A DNA stretch of 64,000 bases from Sandaracinaceae bacterium (GCA_020633055.1 JACKEJ010000004.1:1110659-1174658), one strand, 5' to 3'. Shown: positions 17,679 to 27,674, numbered from the stretch's first letter. The notes: generated by a model from the letters alone, not told the origin. A program made the numbers and translations.

Positions 17679-18192
17679 GGGAGTCGCTCTCTACTACGAA
17701 ACGAGCCAGAGGCGAAGGGGATCGCGACGGGTCACGAGCGGGGGGCAAGGGTGCCGAGGAGAGAGATCATGAAAGGGAATTTAAAGATCTCTTCTTCTTC
17801 TTAGGGGCTGTGAGTAGTGTGATGTGCCGTGCAAGTAACCGATATTGTTCCACTTAGCCAAGCACCCGGGGTGTGGATGAAAACGTGGAGGCGCTGTGTG
17901 AAACGTGATCCACTGGAAACCCACAGGGGTTGTCCCCCGCCACTCACAAGGGTTGTCCACAGGTTTCGAGGCGCGCTTTTTTTTCGTGCGGACACCGTGC
18001 GCGTGTCGGGTGCCCTGGCCATGGCAGGCGGATTCGCGGCTCCACGCGGCAGGCGATATTTCACTGGCAGTGCATTTTCTGGTTGGCACTTTACTACCGG
18101 AACGTGAAATTGGTAACAATGACGGCGACGGTCTCCGCGCTTGCTCGCGAGTCCTCGACACCCCCCCTAACGAGATGACTTGGAGTAGCTTG
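17679..18192 (+). other. Intergenic region between dnaN and a secreted-protein operon; candidate origin/DnaA-regulated region
   Basis: 514 bases with no convincing gene. It holds AT-rich patches unusual for this genome (17775-17803 with TTTAAAG and a run of CTT repeats, 17838-17850, 17981-17989 with a T run, and 18050-18120). DnaA-box-like 9-mers and a direct repeat lie at 17872-17961. Near the right end TTGGCA at 18083-18088 and TGAAAT at 18105-18110 (16 apart) could be a sigma-70-type promoter for the gene at 18193. The dnaN promoter must also lie here. Confidence 0.45.
17872..17961 (+). other. Cluster of DnaA-box-like sites and a 14-bp direct repeat
   Basis: TTGTCCACA at 17953-17961 and, on the bottom strand, TCATCCACA at 17872-17880 each differ by one base from the TTATCCACA consensus. 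Weaker relatives are TGATCCACT (17906) and TTGTCCCCC (17930). CACAGGGGTTGTCC (17922-17935) is repeated with one change at 17945-17958, a 23-base interval. The cluster lies upstream of dnaN. It could be part of oriC or an operator by which DnaA controls dnaN. Confidence 0.4.
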
Positions 18193-21100
18193 ATGCGAGA
18201 CCTCCTGAAGGCCGCTTGCGTATGTACCGCCTTGATCCTCGCCCATGGGTGTGGCTCCGGCGGGTCCGGCGTCGGCTTCGATCTCCGTAGGGACGCGCCC
18301 CCGTTCGCGAACGTCGGGGGAGACGCCATCGTCCAGCTCACCGGGGACTCCGCCGCCCGCATGTTCGGAGCCGACGTGGTCTGCGAAGGCGGGAACCTCC
18401 CGTGTGTGACGCTGCCCGTGGCCCAGACGTGGATCGACGCCGTGAACGAGACGCTCGCCGAGGGACGCAGCGAGGGCATCGCGGTGCTCACGCAGCTCTT
18501 CCACCGAGGCGACCTCGATCCGCGGGACTTCGGCGCCGAGACGGTGGGGGAGCTCACGCTCGAGGGGAACACGCCGCTGCAGGCCGAGCTGGCGTATTGG
18601 ACGGCGACGCAGCACGTGCCGGACGCGGTCAGCAACCAGCGCCTCACCGCAGCGGAGGCGGTGCCCTTCTTCCAGGAGGCCCTCCAGCGGGGCGCCGAGG
18701 AACGCTATCGTCTCGCGCTCGCTGTCCGAACGGGGACGGGCTTCGACTCCGGCCACGCCGTGGTGCCCGTCTCGATCCGCGCGGGGGACGGCGAGGGGCG
18801 CTACCTCCTTCGCATCTACGACAGCAACTTCCCGCAGCGGCTCCGCGACATCGAGATCGACACGGTGGCCAATCGCTGGATCTACGTCGTGCGGGTGAAC
18901 GACGACATCACCCTACGCTACGAGGGGACCGCGACGAACGGGAACTACCTCTACGTCGCGCCGGTGTCGGAGCGGCTCGGCGTCTTGCGCGCGCCCTTCG
19001 CGTCGGACGCCGCGAGCGGCTGGCTCGTGCACAGCGGCCAGATGAACGTCTCCGTCGATGCGGGCGCTGGCGTCGTCGGCGTCGAGGGCGGCACTGTGAC
19101 CGAAGCAGGCGGCACCATCTCGCCGCTTTTCACCCGCTGCCCCCTCTGTGGCGGGAGCCGCGGGTTCCTGAACTACAAGCTGACGGGAGGCTCCAGCACG
19201 GACGGTCCGGTGAACGTGAGCTTCACCGGGGTCGCGGGGTCCTCGGGCACGGGGGATGCGAGCTTCGGGCTCACCGGGCGCAACCACGCGACGCGCGTCA
19301 CCGGGGTGGGAGCCAGCTCCCAGAGCTCCGGCTTCAGCGGGTCGTTCAGCGTCGAGCCCAACGGCGACCTCGAGCTGACCAACTCCTCCGGGACGCCGCT
19401 CCGGGTGTCGTCGGCGAGCACCGTCGACGGGATCACGTCGTCGATCAACGTCACGATCGAGGGAGCCTCGACGAGCGTGAGGATCGTCCGCAACGCGGAC
19501 GGAACGGTGGGCATCGACCTCTCGGGCGTCCCTGCGGGTGTCTCGGTCACGATCGGCTTCCTCTCGAACGGACCGAACGCCGCGCGCACGAACCCGTACA
19601 TGTCGGAGTTCACGTACACGTTCGTGAGCGACGGGATGGACAGCACCGCGACCTTCGACCCCGAGGACGGAGGTCTCCGCGTCGGGAGCGAGCTCTACGG
19701 TGGCCCCTGCTTCAACCAGCAGCTCGACGCAGGAGAGGGTGGCGTCGACTGTGGAGGCGTCTGCACGCGGCGGTGTCGTCCGGGCGCTGCCTGCATGGTG
19801 GACGCCGACTGCGAGACCTTCGTCGGGAGCAGCTCGTATCAGTGCAACGCGGGTGTTTGCGTCTCCCCCACGTGCATGGACGGCCGGCAGAACCAGTCGG
19901 AGGTCGACGTCGACTGCGGGGGTCCCAATTGCGGGCCCTGCCGGGCGAACAACGACGACCCTCCCAACTGCCTCTCCAACTTTCAGTGCGACTCGAACGT
20001 CTGCGAGAACAACGGCTGCGTGGAGACCAAGGCCATCCGCGTCCGCGCGTCGGGGCTCGCGCAGGGTTCGTCGATTGAGCTGCTGGTGGTCGAAGACGGG
20101 GTCATGACACGCCGCTTCGTCACGGCGACGTCCACGGAGCCGGCGGTCTACCCACTCGGAAACGCGCGCGTCTACAACGTGAGCATCTGGGCGCAGCCCA
20201 ACGGGGCGACCTGTTCGTTCGCGCCGAGCCCCGCCACGTCGGGGACCGCCACGGAGGCCGTGACGCTGGAGCTGAGCTGTGGCCGGTCGAACGCGGAGCT
20301 GGCGCTCTACGTGCGGCACATCGTGCGCCCGCCGTCGTTCACGCTGACCCAGACGATCGACGGCGTCGCGCAGATGGTGAGCTTCAACCAGTCCGGTGCC
20401 ATCACGCTCGGCACCTTCAGTTCGAGCTGGGAGCTCGAGATCACGAGCCAGCCCACCCAGAACTTCGGGGGCACGCTGGTGCGCTACTCCTGCCTCTTCG
20501 AGCGTGACCAGCACTGGCAGCCGATCGCGCCCACGTCGCGCATCAGCGCGACCTTCAATCCCAGCGAGGCGCGCCACATGCCTCAGATCGTGTGCACGCT
20601 CGAGTCGCAGCGTCCGCCAGACATGGGTCCAGTGGACATGGGTCCGCCGGACATGGGCTCGTCCGATCTCGGCATGGTCGACCTCGGCGGGACCCCATGC
20701 ATGAACGACGGCCAGTGCAGCTCGAACAACTGCTACTGCGGCGCGAACTCGGGCAACTGCACCGGGCTGACGGGGCTGTGCGCGGCGGGGGGCCGAGCGG
20801 TCATCGACACGCCCACGACGAACGGCGTCGCGCCGTCGGGCACCTTCACCGTGCCGTCGGGCTGCAGCGAGGTCTACATCGAGGCGTGGGGCGCCGCGGG
20901 CGGCAACAGCGGCTCGGAGAACCCCTTCACGTTCGCCTACGAGCTCGGTCAGCGTGGCGGGTCGGGCGGCTACGTGAGCGGCACGCTGCCCGTCACGGCG
21001 GGAGACGTGCTCACGGTCTGGGTCGGCCAGGGTGGCGCGTGGAACAACAACGCTTCGAGCGGCACGGCGGGCGTGGGCAGCTTCGCGGGCACCGCGGCCA

Positions 21101-21588
21101 ACGGGGGGGCGTCCGCCAGTAACGGCGACTTCATGGACTTCAACGCGGGCGGCACGGGCGGTGGGCTGACCTCCGTGCGCCAGACCGGCAGCGCGACCGT
21201 GACGTTCAGCGTCCCGGGCGGCGGTGGTGGCGGTGTGGGCCAGGAGGGCCAGAGCGTGGGCGCCGCGGGCTCGGGCGATGGCTCGGGGCAAGCAGGTGGG
21301 GCTGCCCCGGACGTGGGCATCGGCATCGGCGGTGGCGGCGCGGGCGACCCGGCTGGCGCAGCCGGGACCGATCTCGAGGTGGGCGGCCACGCGGGCGCGT
21401 ACGGGACACTGCCGGGGACGCTGGCGTCGGCGAACGGCGCGGGTGACGGGAACCCGGCGAACGCCTCGGCCTTCGACCGGAGCCTGTGCATGGGCCTGAC
21501 CGGCGGGAACCCGGCGGCGGGTGCATCCGCCATCATGACTCCCGACAGCGGGGACGGATGCGTGGTCATCCGCTGCGTGGGGCCATGA
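18193..21588 (+). CDS. Very large exported protein, Cys-rich middle and Gly-rich C-terminal domain
   Basis: 1131 residues. The ATG at 18193 has GGAG 7 bases upstream (18182-18185), better than the in-frame ATG at 18175. A signal sequence (LLKAACVCTALILAHGC) is followed by a 450-residue globular part that includes one CPLCGG motif. Next comes a Cys-rich module of two related units containing VDCGG and C(R)PGAAC/CGPCRANN patterns (about 505-610), a beta-rich part, and a PPDMG/PVDMG/SSDLG spacer. A Gly-rich domain (FTVPSGCSEVYIEAWGAAGG and on, about 885-1130) ends the protein. The gene is coupled to the next by an ATGA overlap. Function is unknown; it is probably displayed on or released from the cell surface. 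Confidence 0.65.
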   Translation: MRDLLKAACVCTALILAHGCGSGGSGVGFDLRRDAPPFANVGGDAIVQLTGDSAARMFGADVVCEGGNLPCVTLPVAQTWIDAVNETLAEGRSEGIAVLTQLFHRGDLDPRDFGAETVGELTLEGNTPLQAELAYWTATQHVPDAVSNQRLTAAEAVPFFQEALQRGAEERYRLALAVRTGTGFDSGHAVVPVSIRAGDGEGRYLLRIYDSNFPQRLRDIEIDTVANRWIYVVRVNDDITLRYEGTATNGNYLYVAPVSERLGVLRAPFASDAASGWLVHSGQMNVSVDAGAGVVGVEGGTVTEAGGTISPLFTRCPLCGGSRGFLNYKLTGGSSTDGPVNVSFTGVAGSSGTGDASFGLTGRNHATRVTGVGASSQSSGFSGSFSVEPNGDLELTNSSGTPLRVSSASTVDGITSSINVTIEGASTSVRIVRNADGTVGIDLSGVPAGVSVTIGFLSNGPNAARTNPYMSEFTYTFVSDGMDSTATFDPEDGGLRVGSELYGGPCFNQQLDAGEGGVDCGGVCTRRCRPGAACMVDADCETFVGSSSYQCNAGVCVSPTCMDGRQNQSEVDVDCGGPNCGPCRANNDDPPNCLSNFQCDSNVCENNGCVETKAIRVRASGLAQGSSIELLVVEDGVMTRRFVTATSTEPAVYPLGNARVYNVSIWAQPNGATCSFAPSPATSGTATEAVTLELSCGRSNAELALYVRHIVRPPSFTLTQTIDGVAQMVSFNQSGAITLGTFSSSWELEITSQPTQNFGGTLVRYSCLFERDQHWQPIAPTSRISATFNPSEARHMPQIVCTLESQRPPDMGPVDMGPPDMGSSDLGMVDLGGTPCMNDGQCSSNNCYCGANSGNCTGLTGLCAAGGRAVIDTPTTNGVAPSGTFTVPSGCSEVYIEAWGAAGGNSGSENPFTFAYELGQRGGSGGYVSGTLPVTAGDVLTVWVGQGGAWNNNASSGTAGVGSFAGTAANGGASASNGDFMDFNAGGTGGGLTSVRQTGSATVTFSVPGGGGGGVGQEGQSVGAAGSGDGSGQAGGAAPDVGIGIGGGGAGDPAGAAGTDLEVGGHAGAYGTLPGTLASANGAGDGNPANASAFDRSLCMGLTGGNPAAGASAIMTPDSGDGCVVIRCVGP

Positions 21589-24500
21589 GGAAGGTGAAGG
21601 CGATGAACCAAGCGCTCGCGCAGAACGCGATGCTCTCGACTCGGCCGGCTCGGACCCTCGTGACGGCCCCGGTCGTCGCCGTGGCGGCGCTGCTGGTCAG
21701 CTGTGGCCACGGGGGGCCGGACAACCGCTCGCCCGCCGGGCTCGACGAGACCCTGGCGTGCCCGGAAGGGTTCGTCGGGTGGAACTTCCGGACCCACGAG
21801 CTGCGGACGCTGAACACGCAGCTCGAGGCCGAGGCCGGGCTGCTCCCGACGCCGCTCGCGGTCGACATCTCGAGCATCACGTGCGGCGGTGACGCGGACA
21901 GCGCGACGTCCCAGGCAGAGACGGACCGCATCCGTAGGGCGTGCGCCGGAGCGCTCGCGTGCGACGAGACACTCACCTGCACGGGGGCCGTCACGATCGA
22001 GTATCGCTGCGGCGATGCCGACCCCGCCGACGAGACGGTGCTGCGGAGCCGGACCCTGTCGGTGCCCGGATCGGCGGCGCGTGCGATCTCGGTCGACTGT
22101 TCACCGCCGGCCGCCGACCCGGCGACTCTCCCCGAGCGCAGCGCCTGCGTACCGCGCTTCTGCCACGGCAAGTCGAGGCGCGACGCCGACCTCAACTGCG
22201 TGCCCGACACGACCATGCCTCTGGTGAACGACGTGTCGATGCGCTCGGGGTTCGTCTTCCAGACGCCCGACAGCACCTTCCACGACGCGCGAAACCCGTA
22301 CTACGGCCCGCTCGTCCGGGGTGAGAACGGGCGCCTCCCCGAGCTCCGCGTTGGCGCTTCGCTGCTCTCGAGCGTGCGCATCCAGATGCCCGACGAGGTC
22401 GTCCCCGACCAGGCCCGCGTGACCGTGTGGATGGCCGACGAGTTCAAGCCCGATGGACGCGCCAACGCACCGGACTCCGAGAGCCGCTGGGCGTTCCGTT
22501 GCATCGTGCATTCGAACACGGTCACCCCTGCCAACGGGACCGCGGCGTTCGAGCGTCCAGGGTACACCGAGCTCTCGTCACGCCTCGAGTCCGAGATGCC
22601 GCGCTCGTGCTGGGACCACGCCGACACGGCCGCCGTGCCCGGGATCCACCCGGAGGTCGAGGCGGATCTCCGACGCCGCGCGGGCCTCGTGCGGAACGGC
22701 ACCAACGCCGACCTCTACACGCGCAACGCGACCGACGATCCCACCGGCGCGAGCGTCACTGCCTACCGTCGCACAGGCACCGTCTTCTTCGTGTCGTACG
22801 ACGTCGATGGGGATCTCGCGTGGCTTCGTGAGGACGAGACCGAGGAGAACGTGTGCGCGCCGAATCCGCCCGCGTTCTTCTGGGACGCAAACGAGCAGGC
22901 CTTCGACATGTTCGGCTACCTCGACCAGCGTCGCCTCGCGATGCTGAACGGCGGCACGCGCTACCCGGCGATCGAGTACCACCGCATCGTGCGCGTCGGC
23001 CCAGTCGAGATGCAGCTGGGCCGCTCCGAGATGGAGATGGCTCAACCGTCCCTGGGGGTCAACAACCTCCCCACCAGCTCAGCCGTCCTCCCGGTGAACT
23101 TCAAGTGGTACGTGACCGGTGACCCCGAGGGCACGCCGCATCCCTACACCTTCCGGCGCGCGAGCTCGCTGCCGCCGCTGCGCGCGAACGTCTACCTCTG
23201 GCCCGTCGATCGCATCCCGTCTCCGACCGGGCGCTACGAAGGCAACCACCCCTCGATCGGCACCATCCCACTGCGCGGGAACCCTGGGGCTGCCGGTGCG
23301 ACGATCTCGACCGAGATCGACATCCCGCTGCGTGTCCGCACGCTGCTCTACGACCCGAGCTCGCCGCTCTACGTCGACCCGAACGTGCACGGCGACTCGC
23401 GCGCGTTCTACGTCACGGCCTGCGTGGAGAACACGGCTCAGACCTTCGGCGGTCGCTACTTCAACCGGAGCAGCAACAACCTCGAGCAAGGCGAGTGGTG
23501 GCTGGTGCCGGCCACCAAGCCAGGGCTGAGTGGGTTGCCCCCCAGCGGCCCGGTCTTCCAGCACTACGGGCGTGCCGAGGGCTGCATCGAGGCGCCGACG
23601 CCGGTCGTCATCACGGTGGACCGACTGCTCCGTAGCCAGACCCCGCTCGGCAGCTCGCTCTTCACGGGCGTCCAAGCGACGAGCAGCGCTGGCGACGGAA
23701 CGATGAGCGGCCAGACCGACAACGACGCGGAGACGAACTGCGACGTGAACGGGACGGGGACGCCCGATCCCACCGCCCAGAACTGCCGCGAGACCGCCAG
23801 CGGGGGGATGGCTGGCAACGGAGAGCTCTCGCAGAACTACTACTCGTACGACGTCGACCTCACGCGGCAGAGCGCAAGCGCGAACGTCGCGATCCGAGGG
23901 AGCGTCTCGGGCTTCATGGTGCTCGACCCCGCGACCACCACCACCTCGCTGGTCAGCGCTGGCTCGTCGAACCCGGTCACGATCACCGCGACGCCACCGT
24001 GGGATCAGATCCGCAACACGCTGGCGCGCAGCACGATGCAACCCCCGGGCTCGCTCCTGCGCCGTCAGTGGACGACGGGGCGCTACGCGGGCATCAGCGG
24101 GCTGGGGCTCGCCATCGGGTTCAAGAAGAAGATCAACATCGGCATCCCGGGTGAGGTGATCTTCGCGGTGAGCGCCGGTGTCGGGCTCAACGCGTCGCTC
24201 GCCTTCCAGTTCGCTCCAACCTCGAACGAGGCCTACCCCTGCATCGGGGGCCAGGACTGCGTACAGGTCATCGGGACCAACGCGAACGACGCGGCCAACC
24301 CGCCGCGCACCCTGAGCGGTGCGGTGACGGATTGCTACGCGCGCGGCGGGCGCCTCGCCGAGATGCGCGAGGGGCTCGAGTCGCAGCGCTTCCACGACGC
24401 GGCCAACGCTGCGGGCGCTTCGCAGCAATACTGGGTCGGCGCGCAGCTCGCCTACGGGCACCCGAACCTCGCGTGTCTCGGGCCCGCGTACAGCGCGGCT

Positions 24501-25115
24501 CACTGCGCCTCGCAGATGCGCACGTCGTTCCGGTGGTTGTCGAACGACCAGGAGTTCGCCACCGCCACGGGCACGGGCGGCGCCACGATCTCCGCGGCCC
24601 ACACCGCCGCGACGAGCCCGGCGTTCGGCATCGGCCCCTCCGCGAGCGGTCTCCTCTACAGCCCGTCGTCCCAGACGATGTCGGTGGCGAGCGCGGACAC
24701 GGTGAGGCCCTACGCGTGCGCGTACCCGCACGCCGACAGCGAGGTCTTCCTCAAGTGGTCGCTCGCGCTCAACCTCTCGGCCGGTGCGGGCATCTCGATG
24801 GCGTTCTGCACGCCAACCGAGGAGTTCGGCATCTGCCTCCGCGGCCAGCTGAACTTCGTCAGCATCGCGCTGACCCCGACGCTCTCGCAGACGAACCGCC
24901 TGCTGTTCCGGGGGACGACCGCATTCGGCCTCCACAGCAACCTCCGGCGCGAGGTGCCCTGGTCGCTCACGCTCCTCGAGGGCGGACTGCAGATCGAGGT
25001 CAACGTGTACTTCTTCTCGTTCTCCTACCCCTTGGTCACGTTCAACGGCTTCCGCGTCGCGAGTGGGTTCCTTCAAGACCCGATCGACGCGCCGGTCTTC
25101 AGGAGTCTGCAATGA
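21585..25115 (+). CDS. Large lipoprotein with C-type-lectin-like domain
   Basis: 1176 residues from the ATG that overlaps the previous stop; an ATG at 21603 is the alternative and has GAGGAAGG upstream. The N-terminus ends in a good lipobox, LVSC. The middle is beta-rich and unassigned. Around residues 890-1060 the pattern CYARGGRLAEM, YWVGAQL, FRWLSND and YACAYP fits a C-type lectin fold, a domain that binds sugars or proteins. The last 110 residues are amphipathic strands (LTPTLSQTNRLLFRG, LEGGLQIEVNVYFF) that could insert in or pack on a membrane. Coupled by ATGA overlaps on both sides. Confidence 0.6.
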   Translation: MRKVKAMNQALAQNAMLSTRPARTLVTAPVVAVAALLVSCGHGGPDNRSPAGLDETLACPEGFVGWNFRTHELRTLNTQLEAEAGLLPTPLAVDISSITCGGDADSATSQAETDRIRRACAGALACDETLTCTGAVTIEYRCGDADPADETVLRSRTLSVPGSAARAISVDCSPPAADPATLPERSACVPRFCHGKSRRDADLNCVPDTTMPLVNDVSMRSGFVFQTPDSTFHDARNPYYGPLVRGENGRLPELRVGASLLSSVRIQMPDEVVPDQARVTVWMADEFKPDGRANAPDSESRWAFRCIVHSNTVTPANGTAAFERPGYTELSSRLESEMPRSCWDHADTAAVPGIHPEVEADLRRRAGLVRNGTNADLYTRNATDDPTGASVTAYRRTGTVFFVSYDVDGDLAWLREDETEENVCAPNPPAFFWDANEQAFDMFGYLDQRRLAMLNGGTRYPAIEYHRIVRVGPVEMQLGRSEMEMAQPSLGVNNLPTSSAVLPVNFKWYVTGDPEGTPHPYTFRRASSLPPLRANVYLWPVDRIPSPTGRYEGNHPSIGTIPLRGNPGAAGATISTEIDIPLRVRTLLYDPSSPLYVDPNVHGDSRAFYVTACVENTAQTFGGRYFNRSSNNLEQGEWWLVPATKPGLSGLPPSGPVFQHYGRAEGCIEAPTPVVITVDRLLRSQTPLGSSLFTGVQATSSAGDGTMSGQTDNDAETNCDVNGTGTPDPTAQNCRETASGGMAGNGELSQNYYSYDVDLTRQSASANVAIRGSVSGFMVLDPATTTTSLVSAGSSNPVTITATPPWDQIRNTLARSTMQPPGSLLRRQWTTGRYAGISGLGLAIGFKKKINIGIPGEVIFAVSAGVGLNASLAFQFAPTSNEAYPCIGGQDCVQVIGTNANDAANPPRTLSGAVTDCYARGGRLAEMREGLESQRFHDAANAAGASQQYWVGAQLAYGHPNLACLGPAYSAAHCASQMRTSFRWLSNDQEFATATGTGGATISAAHTAATSPAFGIGPSASGLLYSPSSQTMSVASADTVRPYACAYPHADSEVFLKWSLALNLSAGAGISMAFCTPTEEFGICLRGQLNFVSIALTPTLSQTNRLLFRGTTAFGLHSNLRREVPWSLTLLEGGLQIEVNVYFFSFSYPLVTFNGFRVASGFLQDPIDAPVFRSLQ

Positions 25116-27082
25116 AGCGTTCGACTCTCGTCGCGCTGGGCACCGCAGGCGGCGCGGCCGCGCTCGTCGGTTGGGCCGCGCTCCGCAGCCCTCCGGGTGG
25201 CAGTCCGGTCGAGCTCGCGACCGCTGCCCCGTCGGAAGGCGCCGCGCGACCCCTCGCGTCCGCCTTCGGCCTCCCGCCGGGCGCCTCCTCCGCTGGGCGC
25301 GCACCCGGCTGTTGGATGCAGCCCGGCGAGACCTACGCGTTCTCGGTCCGCGTCGCGACCGAGCAGCGTCTCGACCCGGCGGCGGCAGGGCTCCCCGCGA
25401 ACACCCCCTACACAGCGAGCGACTCGGTGACGGCCGTGCTCGAGGCACGCGTCCTCACCGCCACCACCGCATCCGAGCCCGCGACGCTCGTCGGACGGCT
25501 GCGCGACGTCGGCGCGTCCACGCCGGAGCGCGCGGGGGCGCTCGCGACACCCTTCATGCTCAGGGTCGGCGAGGACTGTGGGCTCGAGGGCTACGCACGC
25601 GCCAGCGGCGCTCATCGCGCCCACGCGCAGCGGCAGCAGGCGATCCTCCACGAGCTCCACTGGCGCTGGCCCGAGGGCGTCGAGCTCGAGGCGACGACCG
25701 CCACCGGTCAGAACGCCACGGGCGAGTACCGCGCCCGCGTCGGCTACGACCCCCACGTCGATGGCGCCATCGTGCAGCGACGCATCACCGCGTACACGAC
25801 CCGCTGGGACGAGCACTCCGACGCCCAGCCTGGCGCGAGCCTCCTCACGGTGCGGGTGGGCGACGGGTCGTGGTTTGCGTCCATGCTGGGCACGGACGAG
25901 ACCCGTGGCACCAACGGGCGGGCGCGGGTCTCCGTCGAGGCCACGGCGGTGCCCGTCCGCGGGGACGCGCTCGCTGGTGTGCCCACGGACACGTCGCACT
26001 ACGTGTGGGAGAACCTGCTGCCGCTTCGTCTCGAGGCGCGCGAGCCACGTCGGGTGACCCAAGACGACCTCGAGCGGCGCCAGGCCGTGTCGCACCTCTC
26101 GCTCGACGAGAGCGTCGACCGGTTCCTCGGGCGCGTCGCGCGCAACGAGGGCCTCGCGGGCACCTGGCCCGAGCTGACCGACTATCTCGAGGCGCGGCCG
26201 GAGCAGACCGTGCCCCTCGTCCACCTCCTGCAGGAGGACGAGATCCCCGAGGCGGCGCGCCCCTCCCTCTACATGGCGCTGAGCCGCGCGCGCACCGAGG
26301 AGGCGAAGGCGGTGCTCTTCGCGATCGCGCAGGACGGCGCCGCGCCCATCATCGAGCGGACGCGCGCGATGTTCGCGATGGTCGACCGCGATGACGTGGG
26401 GCTCGACGTCGCGCAGTACATGCAGTCGACCGCCATGGTCGACGCTGGCGGCGACGGCGCGACAGAGACGCTCGCGCGCGAGGCGCTGCTCGCGCTCGGC
26501 GCCATGGCGGGCCTCCAGGACGACGACGCCATCACCGCGGTCGCCATGGTCGCGGTGGACCAGCGGCTCGCGCGCGCCGAGAGCGCCGCCGAGCTGTCGA
26601 GCGCGTTCGGGGCGATCGGGAACATCGGGAAGAGCCAGCACCTCCCCCGGGTGCTGCCCTTCACGACCGACCCGGACCCCACGGTACGCGAGGCCGCGGC
26701 GTTCGCGCTGCGCCGGATGGACCCGAGCGAGGCGGGCCCGTTCGTCGCGGAGTGGCTGTCGCGCGAGTCGCACCCGCTCGTGAAGCGCCGCATCTACCAG
26801 ACCCTCGTGCGCCAGTCGGCGGACGCGTCTGCCCCCCAGCCCGACACCGTGCTCTCGATGGCGCTGCACGAGCTCGCGACGCAGCCCGAGAGCGTGATGA
26901 CGCGCAAGGCCCTCATTCGCCTCGTCGGCGCGTGCGTACCGCGGAGCGACGCTGCGCGGCAGGCGCTGATCGCGCAGATCCCCGTGGAGCTCGCCGCGCG
27001 CTCCGACCTCTACTCCGAGGTCGTGCGCTTCCTCGCTCCAGACGACATCCGAGAAGGCCTCGCCCGGAGGGTTGCCCGATGA
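25112..27082 (+). CDS. Vitellogenin/apolipoprotein N-terminal-like protein with HEAT-type helical repeats
   Basis: 656 residues with an N-terminal export signal (TLVALGTAGGAAALVGWAAL). Residues about 65-320 are a beta-rich domain beginning CWMQPGETYAFSVRV. From about 330 there are tandem helical pairs, including SLYMALSRARTEEAKAVLF and GAIGNIGKSQHLPRVLPF followed by TVREAAAFALRRM. The GNxGK...LP and VRxAAxxALRR patterns match the helical part of the large lipid transfer protein (LPD_N) family of vitellogenin and apolipoprotein B. They also match general HEAT repeats. The beta domain followed by this helical array favours the LPD_N reading. A role in lipid binding or transfer is inference. Confidence 0.55.
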   Translation: MKRSTLVALGTAGGAAALVGWAALRSPPGGSPVELATAAPSEGAARPLASAFGLPPGASSAGRAPGCWMQPGETYAFSVRVATEQRLDPAAAGLPANTPYTASDSVTAVLEARVLTATTASEPATLVGRLRDVGASTPERAGALATPFMLRVGEDCGLEGYARASGAHRAHAQRQQAILHELHWRWPEGVELEATTATGQNATGEYRARVGYDPHVDGAIVQRRITAYTTRWDEHSDAQPGASLLTVRVGDGSWFASMLGTDETRGTNGRARVSVEATAVPVRGDALAGVPTDTSHYVWENLLPLRLEAREPRRVTQDDLERRQAVSHLSLDESVDRFLGRVARNEGLAGTWPELTDYLEARPEQTVPLVHLLQEDEIPEAARPSLYMALSRARTEEAKAVLFAIAQDGAAPIIERTRAMFAMVDRDDVGLDVAQYMQSTAMVDAGGDGATETLAREALLALGAMAGLQDDDAITAVAMVAVDQRLARAESAAELSSAFGAIGNIGKSQHLPRVLPFTTDPDPTVREAAAFALRRMDPSEAGPFVAEWLSRESHPLVKRRIYQTLVRQSADASAPQPDTVLSMALHELATQPESVMTRKALIRLVGACVPRSDAARQALIAQIPVELAARSDLYSEVVRFLAPDDIREGLARRVAR

Positions 27083-27654
27083 CATCTCGCGCCTTCGCGC
27101 GACGCGCGCACTCACCCCGAGCGGGCCTCGTGTTGGCCTCGCTACTCGTCTTTGCGGCGTGTGGATGCGGTCCGCACATCACGGTCGCGCTCGACGACGA
27201 CGACGAACGTGAGCTCCCGGCGGGTTCCGATCCAGGGCTCCCCGGCCCCGCGCCCGACCTCGGACCGCCGCCCGACGTCATCGACCTGGGCGCGCCGCCC
27301 GCGTGTTGCCCCGTCTCGTTTGCGTTGCGCGACCCCGACGGGTTCGAAGACGAGGTGAGCGTCACCCTGCGCGGCTCTGCGCCGCCGCTCGACGAGGAAG
27401 GCGTGGCGCTGACCTTCGCGGACGGCGCTTGGCACGGATCGGCCTGCATCCCCCTCGACTACGTCGGCTACTACTACTACGAGCTCGGCTTCGCGGGAGA
27501 CCTCGACCCCGAGTCGACCTTCTACGTCACGGCGGTCAACGAGCACGTGCCGCTCACCACGTCGGCGCTCATCGACCCGGTGAACGCGTGGATCCCCCTC
27601 AGCTCGTGCGCGGACGATGTGTCGATCCACGCGGACGCCACCACCAACCCGTAG
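27079..27654 (+). CDS. Small exported lipoprotein-like protein, fourth gene of the coupled operon
   Basis: 191 residues. Export signal LVLASLLVFAACGCGP with a likely lipidated Cys. A PAPDLGPPPDVIDLG spacer, shared in style with other surface proteins in the window, follows. The domain from about residue 75 on is beta-rich (CPVSFALRDPDGFEDEVSVTL, GVALTFADGAWHGSACIPLD). It resembles a carbohydrate-binding-like or Ig-like sandwich, but I cannot name it. The ATGA overlap with the preceding gene makes it part of the same translational unit. Confidence 0.6.
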   Translation: MTSRAFARRAHSPRAGLVLASLLVFAACGCGPHITVALDDDDERELPAGSDPGLPGPAPDLGPPPDVIDLGAPPACCPVSFALRDPDGFEDEVSVTLRGSAPPLDEEGVALTFADGAWHGSACIPLDYVGYYYYELGFAGDLDPESTFYVTAVNEHVPLTTSALIDPVNAWIPLSSCADDVSIHADATTNP

Positions 27655-27674
27655 CGGCTGCTATACCAGGCGCC

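Noticed and set aside
18075..18100. Possible sigma-54 promoter around TTGGCAC
   Set aside because: The -12 TTGC element is missing at the required distance, so only a weak sigma-70-type reading was noted.
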